The notes beneath the pieces were generated by a model. That model did not search any database, was not told the origin of the DNA, and saw only the letters and a list, made by a program, of their open reading frames with translations. From assembly GCA_016178435.1 (NCBI GenBank), contig JACOTK010000143.1, positions 1 to 10,672 on the forward strand: a DNA stretch of 10,672 nt, written 5' to 3'. How positions within the stretch are numbered: the stretch's first letter is position 1; the number at the start of each line of letters is the position of its first letter. The translations under genes and the position numbers were made by a program. Below, one piece after another: positions 1 through 5,861 of this stretch. This stretch comes from Actinomycetota bacterium (lineage in GTDB: Bacteria; Actinomycetota; Acidimicrobiia; Acidimicrobiales; CADCSY01).

Positions 1-957
1 AAGGAGATCACCGACCCCGAGATCGATGGTTCGACCATCGTCCAGGACGATTTGGAGCCGGTAGTTTCCGGGCTGCGCGCCGGTCCGCTCGTTCCTCCAT
101 GTCGGGATCGAGACGAACAGCCACGACGGTGCCCCGTCGTAGCGCCATGCCCTTCCGACGTTTTCCCCTGCCGGCGTGACCATGGTCGCCTCAGCCAGGG
201 ACTCGGTGGTGTCGGCACTCCAACGGCCCACTCCGATGGCGACAAGAAGCACGAGGGCCGCCGCCATCGTCGCCAGGACACGTCGCCGGTGGCGGGGCGC
301 CGGCGCCGAGGGCGTCAGTCGACGCAGTACTCCCGACTCGAAGCCGGCCGGCGGCTCGGCCTCGGCGGCAGCGAGCTGGAGGAGCTCGACCACCTCGGCA
401 AGCTCGGCAACCCTTGTTCGACATGGGCGACAGGCGCGAAGGTGTTCAAGGCCCATGGCCCGTTCCCGTGTTCCCAGCGGGATCCCATCGATCTCACCTA
501 TCTCGCGGGCGGTGCGCCCACCGATCGCCGCCAACACGAGCGCGCGCCGTTGCTCGAGGGGAAGCTGCGCCAGGATGGCCAACACCCGCCGGGTGTCGTC
601 TGCTTGTTCGGCGATGTCCTCGGCACGAGGTTCGCTCGACACGAGGAGCAACGAATCCAGGTCGAGGTAGTCGATCGGCCGAGCGCGATTCATGCGCAGC
701 CGGTCGATCGCGACGTTGCGGCTGATCGTCAGGAGCCAGGTCGTCACCGACCCTCGTCGCGGGTCGTAGGTGGCGGCATGCTGCCAGGACCGCACGAAGG
801 CGTCCTGGGCTGCGTCGGAGGCCTGGCTCCTGTCACCGAGAATGCCGAGGGCCAGGCCGAAGACCTTTCGTTGGAATCGGCGCACGAAGACGGTGGCAGC
901 CTCCTGGTCTCCGGCGGCCATTCCGGCCAACAACGCCTCATCGGACGAGCTCCACAC
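1..957 (-). CDS. ECF sigma factor fused in frame to zinc-finger transmembrane anti-sigma factor (partial, C-terminus off the left edge)
   Basis: One uninterrupted minus-strand frame of at least 319 codons. Residues about 20-95 are sigma region 2, with the motif DAAQDAFVRSWQ at 48-59 and the TWLLTISRNVAIDRLR block at 73-88. Residues about 120-163 are the start of sigma region 4 (LPLEQRRALVLA, then TAREIGEIDGIPLGT). The recognition helix and sigma stop that normally follow are absent. The frame passes straight into an anti-sigma factor: H172-x3-C176-x2-C179, the zinc-binding pattern of ZAS-type anti-sigmas, then PPAGFESGVLRRL, an arginine-rich stretch, a transmembrane segment at about 227-245, and an extracytoplasmic domain open at the edge. 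Start is uncertain: GTG at 957 fits family length, and GTG at 1023 is also in frame; neither has a clear Shine-Dalgarno. Sigma and anti-sigma are normally separate, overlapping genes, so I infer a deletion of roughly 100-200 bp. The product could be non-functional, or a membrane-held sigma. Confidence 0.85.
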   Translation of the reverse strand, partial: MWSSSDEALLAGMAAGDQEAATVFVRRFQRKVFGLALGILGDRSQASDAAQDAFVRSWQHAATYDPRRGSVTTWLLTISRNVAIDRLRMNRARPIDYLDLDSLLLVSSEPRAEDIAEQADDTRRVLAILAQLPLEQRRALVLAAIGGRTAREIGEIDGIPLGTRERAMGLEHLRACRPCRTRVAELAEVVELLQLAAAEAEPPAGFESGVLRRLTPSAPAPRHRRRVLATMAAALVLLVAIGVGRWSADTTESLAEATMVTPAGENVGRAWRYDGAPSWLFVSIPTWRNERTGAQPGNYRLQIVLDDGRTIDLGVGDLL

Positions 958-1082
958 GTCGGGTACTACGGACGCGGCGTCACCAGGGATTGGCGACGTA
1001 CGAGAAGGCCGTCGTCGGTGCACCGCAACAGCAAACTCGTCCGCCGTCGATCATCCAAATGTCCGTTGGCGAGCGCTGCGGC

Positions 1083-1109
1083 GATTGCCCGCCCGCTCCG
1101 AGGGCAATC
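1083..1109. promoter_or_regulatory. Perfect inverted repeat in the divergent sigma/lipoprotein intergenic region
   Basis: GATTGCCC at 1083-1090 is matched by its exact reverse complement GGGCAATC at 1102-1109, separated by 11 nt. It lies 62 nt upstream of the lipoprotein start and 125 nt or more upstream of the sigma start. It could be an operator for a dimeric regulator or an RNA hairpin in the lipoprotein leader. No run of T follows, so a terminator is unlikely. A shorter 10-bp palindrome, CGGTGCACCG, lies at 1016-1025. The role is inferred; only the symmetry is seen. Confidence 0.4.
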
Positions 1110-1171
1110 CATCGGGCGCCGCCATCCGTACCTCATCTCTGAACCTTCAAGTGTCAGGGAGAGGAGCGCTC

Positions 1172-1696
1172 GTGAACCGAAACAGGTGGGTCCGAAACAG
1201 ATGGGTCCCGGGGGTGGGGGTGGCCGTCATCATGACCCTGGCTTCATGCGGGTCCAGCGACTCGCACGACGCGGGGGCGACCAAGACCGACGAGAAGGGC
1301 GGATCGACGACGATTTCGACGACGGAAGGCGCATCCGCTGCGGTGGACGTGACGGTGAAGGTGGCCGAGAACGGCAAGTTCGGCAAGTTCCTCGTTGGGG
1401 CAAACGGCCGCACCCTGTATCTGTTCGAGAAGGATCAGGCTACGGAGAGTGCCTGCACGGGCGGTTGCGCCAAGGTCTGGCCGGCTCTCACGAGCACGGG
1501 GGCTCCTTCCTCCGAATCCGGCGTCGACATGTCCAGGTTGGCGACCTTCAACGGCCAGGTTCCAGACCACGTTGCCTACAACGGTCACCCGCTGTACTTC
1601 TACACCGGCGACACCGCCCCGGGCGAGGTCAACGGGGCGTCGGTGCCGATGTGGTACCCGATCGATCCGAACGGCGACAAGATCGACCTGGATTGA
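1172..1696 (+). CDS. Secreted-repeat lipoprotein (COG4315 / Lipoprotein_15 family)
   Basis: A 174-aa exported lipoprotein. The GTG start is chosen because a strong Shine-Dalgarno, AGGGAGAGGAG, ends 5 nt before it (1156-1166). The signal peptide has an Arg-rich start, a short hydrophobic core (VGVAVIMTLA) and lipobox LASC, with the lipidated Cys at residue 26. A Ser/Thr/Gly-rich linker follows, then two copies of the secreted repeat. Copy one has GRTLYLFEKD, then C-x3-C in ACTGGCAKVWPAL. Copy two has YNGHPLYFYTGD, then PGEVNG and WYPIDPNG. Such proteins are common in actinobacteria; their biochemical role is not well established, and a redox or metal function is only suspected. The gene lies divergent to the sigma/anti-sigma gene, a frequent neighbourhood, so control by that sigma is plausible. 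The signal peptide contains a 15-bp tandem duplication. Confidence 0.88.
   Translation: MNRNRWVRNRWVPGVGVAVIMTLASCGSSDSHDAGATKTDEKGGSTTISTTEGASAAVDVTVKVAENGKFGKFLVGANGRTLYLFEKDQATESACTGGCAKVWPALTSTGAPSSESGVDMSRLATFNGQVPDHVAYNGHPLYFYTGDTAPGEVNGASVPMWYPIDPNGDKIDLD
1178..1207 (+). repeat. 15-bp tandem duplication within the lipoprotein signal peptide
   Basis: CGAAACAGGTGGGTC at 1178-1192 is followed directly by CGAAACAGATGGGTC at 1193-1207, with one mismatch. In frame it encodes RNRWV twice, lengthening the positively charged N-region. The reading frame is kept. Confidence 0.8.
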
Positions 1697-1804
1697 ACAA
1701 GCATCGAGGAGGGAACATCGTTGGGGGTCGAACATCATGTTCAGGATTGAGCCAACGTCGGCAAACCGGCTGAGCGCGGAAGCTCTCGCTGACGGGCATC
1801 GCCT
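1697..1804. other. Intergenic gap between convergent genes, with an unexplained strong Shine-Dalgarno
   Basis: AGGAGGG (1707-1713) lies just after the lipoprotein stop, but no convincing gene follows. A TTG at 1721 gives nine codons, and an ATG at 1737 gives 41 codons that run into the opposite gene. A weak stem, GAGC (1772-1775) with GCTC (1782-1785), could belong to a terminator. No clear function is seen. Confidence 0.3.
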
Positions 1805-2893
1805 CTACCCGGCGGCACGAGCCTCGTCTTCGAGGCCGTCATCCCTTCGAAGCTCCCGGTAGAGATCGCCGAGCACCACCTGGGCTGTGCCCGCAGCGGG
1901 AATGGCCATCAGGGCGCCCAGGAAGCCGAAGAGCTCCACGCCGACCAGCACGCTGACCATGACCGTCAGCGGGTTGACGTCGACGGCCCGCGACATGATC
2001 GTCACCTGGAGCACATGGTTTTCGAACTGCTGGTACGCGATGTAGAAGATCAACGCGATGATGCCCGCCGAGGTGCTGTGCAGGAAGGACAATCCAACGG
2101 TGGGGATCGCGCCGAGCGTTGCGCCCACCATGGGAATGAGGTCGGCGAACGCGACGAACAGGGCGATCACCCCGGCATAGGGAACACCCAGGATGAGAAG
2201 GAGCAGGTAGGTGGCGGTTCCTGCCACAACGCTGATCATCAGGTTGCCGAACATGTAGCCACTGATCGCCCTCGCGGCATCGGCTCCCACGCGTCGCGCC
2301 CGTTCGCGGTGGCGCGGAGCGACCAGGGCGAGGATCGCCTCGCTGAGTCGTGGTCCGCGAAGGACCAGGAGGAAGGCGAGCACCACGATCGTGATCGTCG
2401 AGAGCACGGTGTTGAAGATGCTCCGCAACACGCCGAGGGCGGGTGACCCGGCGGTGGTGAGCTGCGACTGGATCTTGTCGCGGTTCTCGGCGATGACGGT
2501 GCTCAGGTTGTACCGATCAACCAGCTCACCGATCGCTCCACGACCCTGCTGGGCATCCTCGACAACGGCGGGCAGCGTGTCGAGGAAGGTGTCGACCTGG
2601 TCGACGACCGGGCGGACGAAGGTGTAGAGCATGCCGCCCAGAACCCCGAGCACCACGAGGAACACGAGCAGGGTGGCGGGCGCACGGGGCAGTCGCAGGT
2701 GTTTCTGTGCCACGTCGACCGCAGGAGCCAGGACCACTGCGGCAAAGCCTGCGACCAGCAGCCACACGATCACGCGGGAGATCTCCCGCAGGATCAGAAT
2801 CACCAGGAAGGTGGCGCAGACCATGGCGATCGTCGCGGCGATCGTGCGCCAGGGAACGGGGGGACGTGTCGTTGGCCTCGGGTCGACACTCAT
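1805..2893 (-). CDS. AI-2E family transporter (PerM/YdiK-like integral membrane protein)
   Basis: A 362-aa polytopic inner-membrane protein of the AI-2E exporter family (PF01594). Members have been linked to autoinducer-2 export or to ion/solute transport; the substrate here cannot be told. Hydrophobic segments lie at about 17-35, 41-60, 73-93, 160-178, 213-235, 238-262, 264-285 and 307-335. The soluble insertion between the third and fourth segments (about 95-155) is typical of the family. Conserved motifs are DLIPMVGATLGAIP at 251-264, YQQFENHVL at 287-295, and the PL...GVELFGFLGALMAIP block at 308-332. Length matches the family. The start at 2893 is preferred over upstream in-frame ATGs (2953, 2935) because MSVDP begins a normal short cytoplasmic N-terminus. 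A TACGCT hexamer also sits 7 nt upstream, fitting a leaderless transcript. The gene is divergent from the Nfu_N-like gene and convergent with the lipoprotein. Confidence 0.9.
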   Translation of the reverse strand: MSVDPRPTTRPPVPWRTIAATIAMVCATFLVILILREISRVIVWLLVAGFAAVVLAPAVDVAQKHLRLPRAPATLLVFLVVLGVLGGMLYTFVRPVVDQVDTFLDTLPAVVEDAQQGRGAIGELVDRYNLSTVIAENRDKIQSQLTTAGSPALGVLRSIFNTVLSTITIVVLAFLLVLRGPRLSEAILALVAPRHRERARRVGADAARAISGYMFGNLMISVVAGTATYLLLLILGVPYAGVIALFVAFADLIPMVGATLGAIPTVGLSFLHSTSAGIIALIFYIAYQQFENHVLQVTIMSRAVDVNPLTVMVSVLVGVELFGFLGALMAIPAAGTAQVVLGDLYRELRRDDGLEDEARAAG

Positions 2894-2900
2894 CGACCCG

Positions 2901-2906
2901 AGCGTA
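2901..2906 (-). promoter_or_regulatory. Candidate -10 element for the AI-2E transporter gene (leaderless start)
   Basis: On the minus strand TACGCT matches TAnnnT and is followed by 7 nt, then the ATG at 2893. Transcription would then begin at or next to the start codon, as in actinobacterial leaderless mRNAs. No good -35 box or Shine-Dalgarno is visible. Confidence 0.4.
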
Positions 2907-2958
2907 GTGACTGCCCGGCGAGCCATCGCGGACATCGCCGGTGTACGGCCCATCCTGG

Positions 2959-2964
2959 TACGCT
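2959..2964 (+). promoter_or_regulatory. Candidate -10 element for the Nfu_N-like gene
   Basis: TACGCT, the same hexamer used in the opposite direction 53 nt away, sits 9 nt before the ATG at 2974. No Shine-Dalgarno is seen in between, so the mRNA would have little or no leader. Confidence 0.35.
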
Positions 2965-2973
2965 GCCCGTCCT

Positions 2974-3306
2974 ATGGGTCAGCCGATCACCGTTGTCGAA
3001 AAGCCGGCCGCACGACCGGGCGTCGTGCGATTCGAGACCAACCGCAATCTGACCGGTATGGGCCACCAGTCCTACGCCGGCCCCGAGGACGCCACCGGCG
3101 ATCGGCTGTCCGACGAGGTCGCCCGACGCATCTTCGGGCGAGGTGGCGTCGATCATGTGCACATCTATGCCAACGTGGTCACCGTGGACCTGTCCAAGGG
3201 TCTGGGCAGCGAGGGCCTTGCCGATCTCATCGGCGACCTCTTTGTCCACTACCAGCCCGGGGTGGTCCCTCCGACCGACGAAGAGTTGGGTGTCGCGCCC
3301 TCCTGA
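2974..3306 (+). CDS. Small Nfu/NifU N-terminal-domain-like protein
   Basis: A 110-aa cytoplasmic protein. Residues 17-32 (VVRFETNRNLTGMGHQ) resemble the FETNPNPN-type opening strand of the Nfu N-terminal domain (PF08712). Residues 45-76, with LSDEVARRIFGRGGVDHVHIYANVVTVDLSKG, match the later part of that fold: a helix, then a GV..V.....VTV strand pair. The C-terminal CxxC domain of true Nfu iron-sulfur carriers is absent, and the protein has no cysteine, so it cannot by itself hold a cluster. It may be a partner or scaffold domain, but its function is unknown. The start is the only reasonable ATG; the in-frame extension to 2941 overlaps the promoter region. The assignment rests on motif resemblance, not on a profile search. 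Confidence 0.72.
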   Translation: MGQPITVVEKPAARPGVVRFETNRNLTGMGHQSYAGPEDATGDRLSDEVARRIFGRGGVDHVHIYANVVTVDLSKGLGSEGLADLIGDLFVHYQPGVVPPTDEELGVAPS

Positions 3307-3326
3307 ATCCCGCACCGTGGTTCCTG

Positions 3327-3368
3327 CCTGAGTCCGGCAGCCTGAATCCGGCGGCCTGAGTCCGGCGG
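3327..3368. repeat. Three tandem copies of a 14-bp repeat
   Basis: CCTGAGTCCGGCAG (3327-3340), CCTGAATCCGGCGG (3341-3354) and CCTGAGTCCGGCGG (3355-3368) differ by one or two bases. A decayed copy follows at 3369-3382, and a partial copy, CCTGAATCCCGC, begins at 3302 across the stop codon of the upstream gene. The array fills the gap between the Nfu_N-like gene and the GNAT fusion. Confidence 0.75.
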
Positions 3369-3411
3369 CGCGAATCCCATGCCGTTGGTTCCGGGGGGCA
3401 CCCCTGAGGTC

Positions 3412-3417
3412 TAGTCT
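3412..3417 (+). promoter_or_regulatory. Candidate -10 element for the GNAT fusion gene (leaderless start)
   Basis: TAGTCT fits TAnnnT and is followed by 7 nt, then the ATG at 3425. No Shine-Dalgarno lies upstream, so a leaderless transcript is the simplest reading. Confidence 0.4.
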
Positions 3418-3424
3418 CTTCGCA

Positions 3425-5584
3425 ATGCCGTATACCATGCCCTACCCGGCTCACTGGGAAGCCAACGTCGTCCTGGTCGACGGTGGCACCGTCTTCATGC
3501 GGCCCATCACGCCCGAGGATGCCGACCGGCTGGTGGACCTGCATCAACGGCTCTCGGCCGAGACCATTCACTACCGGTTCTTCTCACCTCGCCCCCGCCT
3601 GTCGGCTCGTGACGTCGAGCGCTTCACCGTGGTCGATCACGATGACCGGGTGGCGCTGGTCGCCATGTTGGGTGATGACATGATCGCGGTTGCCCGCTAC
3701 GACCGTCTTCCCGGAACGGACGAGGCCGAGGTCGCCTTCGTCGTGGAGGATGCCCATCAGGGGAGAGGTCTCGGCACCCTTCTCCTCGAGCATCTGGCGG
3801 CCGCGGCGCGTGAACGGGGGATCAGCCGCTTTGTCGCCGAGACGCTTCCGGACAATCAGCCGATGATCGGGGTGTTCCGCTCGGCGGGTTGGGCGGTGCG
3901 GACCCGCTTCGAGGACGGACTGGTCGTTGTCGAGTTCCCGATCGAGACGACCCCCGAGGCGCTGGTTGCCCAGGAGGGGCGCGAGCATCGAGCGGAGGCG
4001 CGTTCGGTTGCCCGCCTCCTGCGTCCCTCGTCGATCGCGGTCATCGGCGCAAGTCGCACACCCGGTTCGGTCGGACACGAGGTGTTTCGGAACCTGCTGC
4101 AGGGCGGTTTCAACGGCCCGGTGTACCCGGTGCACCCAACAGCTTCTCATGTCGCCAGCGTGCGGGCGTACGCGAGCGTGATGGACATTCCCGACGACGT
4201 CGACCTTGCGGTTGTCGTCGTCCCCGCAGGTGTCGCCCCCGATGTCGTGCTCGATTGCGCACGGAAGCGGGTTCGGGGATTGGTGATCATCTCGGGGGGC
4301 TTCGCGGAGACGGGCGAGAAGGGCGCCGAAGCCGAGCGTGAGCTGGTCGCCCTGGCCCATCGCCACGGGATGCGCGTCGTGGGCCCCAACAGCATGGGCA
4401 TCATCAACACCGACGCGACCGTCTCGATGAATGCCACCATCGACGGCCACCGACCTCTGCCCGGTGGTGTCGGCTTCGTGTCCCAGTCGGTGGCCATCCT
4501 CGAGTCCATGGCATCGCTGGGCCTCGGCGTGTCGAGTTTCGTGTCGGTCGGCAACAAGGCGGACGTGAGCGGAAACGACCTCCTGCAGTACTGGGAGGGC
4601 GACGAGCGAACCGATGTGGTGCTGCTCTACCTGGAGTCCTTCGGAAACCCGCGCAAGTTCACCCGACTGGCTCGTCGAGTGTCCCGCGTGAAGCCGATCG
4701 TGGTGGTCAAGACCGGTCGTCGTCACCGTGACGCCGGCATCATGCGTGATGGCCGGGCGACCGACGACGGGGTGCTCGACGCGCTGTTCCGCCAGACCGG
4801 GGTGCTGCGCGTCGACACCTTGCAGCAACTCTTCGACGTCGCCTCGGTGCTGACGAGCCAGCCGTTGCCCGATGGACATCGGGTGGCTGTTGTCGCCAGT
4901 GCGGGCGGTGCGGCCCTGTTGGCGGTCGATGCGTGCGAAGGCGTGGGCTTGCAGGTGCCGCCGTTGTCGAGCGGGACGACGGCGCGGCTGACGACAGGCC
5001 TGCCGGAGGGGACGAGGGTGGGCAACCCCATCGAGATGCCGGCGGCGGCCACGCCGAGTGACTACGGTCGGGCGCTCGATCTGGTTCTCGGTGCCAATGA
5101 CGTCGATGCCGCCCTGGTCATCCACGCGGCCGCCGGCGGCGGTCCCACGGGTGAGGTGGCAGCCGAGGTGGCCCGTGCCGGACGCAGGGCAGGCAAGCCC
5201 GTCGTGGCGAACTTCCTGGTGTCCCCGGCTGATCGGGAGCTCGACGAGCTGGGGACCAGGAGCGGTGTCCCAACCTTTGCCTCACCGGAGTCCGCTGCGC
5301 TCGCCCTGGCCCGGGCAGGCGACTACGGCCACCGCCGTCGGCGACCAAGGGGCGATGTGGTCCTGCCCGAGGACATCGACCGGGAAGCGGCGTTCCGCTG
5401 TGTGGAGATCGCCCTCGCATCGACGACCGAGACCGACGATGACGAGGACGTCGTGGCCCTGCTGGACTGCTACGGCATCAAGGTCGATCCCGCTCATGAG
5501 CCTTTCGACCGCAGGCCCTGCTGCCGAGCTGATCAACGACCGCGTCTATCGAGCCCTGCCGCTCACGGACCTGGATGCCGGTGA
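3425..5584 (+). CDS. GNAT acetyltransferase fused to acyl-CoA synthetase (NDP-forming)-like domains; ATP-grasp truncated
   Basis: A 719-aa frame of the Pat-like protein acetyltransferase architecture with an N-terminal GNAT. Residues about 21-175 are the GNAT domain, with acetyl-CoA pyrophosphate loop QGRGLG at 112-117. Residues about 196-330 are a CoA-binding Rossmann domain (SSIAVIGASRTPGSVG, then GPNSMGIIN). Residues 345-485 are the succinyl-CoA-ligase-like flavodoxin domain, and about 486-630 the second ligase domain. An ATP-grasp domain begins at about 652 but stops at LLDCYGIKVD (679-688). The last 31 residues (689-719) are an out-of-frame reading of the surviving ATP-grasp end, so the true protein has lost roughly 110 residues. 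The active-site His segment usually written SHTGSLAG is replaced around 436-446, so the synthetase part was probably already non-catalytic, as in Pat enzymes. Lysine acetylation controlled by a metabolite is the inferred role; the GNAT part could still work. Confidence 0.82.
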   Translation: MPYTMPYPAHWEANVVLVDGGTVFMRPITPEDADRLVDLHQRLSAETIHYRFFSPRPRLSARDVERFTVVDHDDRVALVAMLGDDMIAVARYDRLPGTDEAEVAFVVEDAHQGRGLGTLLLEHLAAAARERGISRFVAETLPDNQPMIGVFRSAGWAVRTRFEDGLVVVEFPIETTPEALVAQEGREHRAEARSVARLLRPSSIAVIGASRTPGSVGHEVFRNLLQGGFNGPVYPVHPTASHVASVRAYASVMDIPDDVDLAVVVVPAGVAPDVVLDCARKRVRGLVIISGGFAETGEKGAEAERELVALAHRHGMRVVGPNSMGIINTDATVSMNATIDGHRPLPGGVGFVSQSVAILESMASLGLGVSSFVSVGNKADVSGNDLLQYWEGDERTDVVLLYLESFGNPRKFTRLARRVSRVKPIVVVKTGRRHRDAGIMRDGRATDDGVLDALFRQTGVLRVDTLQQLFDVASVLTSQPLPDGHRVAVVASAGGAALLAVDACEGVGLQVPPLSSGTTARLTTGLPEGTRVGNPIEMPAAATPSDYGRALDLVLGANDVDAALVIHAAAGGGPTGEVAAEVARAGRRAGKPVVANFLVSPADRELDELGTRSGVPTFASPESAALALARAGDYGHRRRRPRGDVVLPEDIDREAAFRCVEIALASTTETDDDEDVVALLDCYGIKVDPAHEPFDRRPCCRADQRPRLSSPAAHGPGCR

Positions 5585-5834
5585 GATGATCCATTCGCTC
5601 CGTAGCTGGCCGTATCTCAACGGTGAGCGCGGCCGTGAGCGCGGGGACCTCGCTGCGCTCGAGATGTTGCTGGCGCGGGTGAGTTGTCTTGGTGATGACC
5701 TGCAGGAGTTGTCGACGCTTGTCCTCGACCCCGTGGTGCTGCGTCCCGGCGGGGTTTCCGTTGCACATGCGAGGGCTGTCCTGTCGTCCTCGCCGCCGTG
5801 GCCGCGAAACGACCCCAACCTGCGGCGCATGTAG
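5490..5834 (+). pseudogene. Out-of-frame remnant of the ATP-grasp C-terminus of the GNAT/acyl-CoA synthetase protein
   Basis: In a different frame from the upstream gene, this stretch reads PLMSLSTAGPAAELINDR, then VYRALPLTDLDAGEM, HSLRSWPYL, LEMLLARVSCLGDDLQEL and LVLDPVVLRPGGVSVAHARAVL, ending in LRRM before TAG. This is the normal C-terminal third of an ATP-grasp_5 domain. The ATP-binding Lys region and the HKTDVGG-type motif that should lie between LLDCYGIKVD and this segment are missing. I infer a deletion of about 330 bp that is not a multiple of three. An ATG at 5496 could restart translation of a 112-aa fragment, but no Shine-Dalgarno precedes it. Confidence 0.78.
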
Positions 5835-5849
5835 CTCGGGTCTCCCGGG

Positions 5850-5855
5850 TAGGGT
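5850..5855 (+). promoter_or_regulatory. Candidate -10 element for the luciferase-like oxidoreductase gene (leaderless start)
   Basis: TAGGGT fits TAnnnT and is followed by 6 nt, then the GTG at 5862. It lies just past the TAG of the upstream remnant, and no Shine-Dalgarno is present, so initiation on a leaderless mRNA is likely. Confidence 0.4.
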
Positions 5856-5861
5856 CACTGG

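Noticed and set aside
770..1171. An N-terminal extension of the lipoprotein frame up to 770
   Set aside because: It overlaps the sigma gene and would bury the signal peptide. The GTG at 1172 has a strong Shine-Dalgarno and gives a proper lipobox signal.
52..1773. A 573-codon open frame on the plus strand across the sigma region
   Set aside because: It is antisense to the recognisable sigma/anti-sigma frame and out of frame with the lipoprotein. Its composition is Arg/Gly-rich without domains, typical of a high-GC shadow.
3584..5125. A 513-codon minus-strand open frame opposite the GNAT fusion gene
   Set aside because: Its sequence is His/Arg/Asp-rich with no family motif, and it mirrors codon bias of the real plus-strand gene.
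5461..5584. Programmed ribosomal frameshifting joining the two acyl-CoA synthetase frames
   Set aside because: A frameshift would not restore the missing ATP-grasp core, and no slippery site or stimulator is evident. A deletion explains both the frame change and the missing domain.
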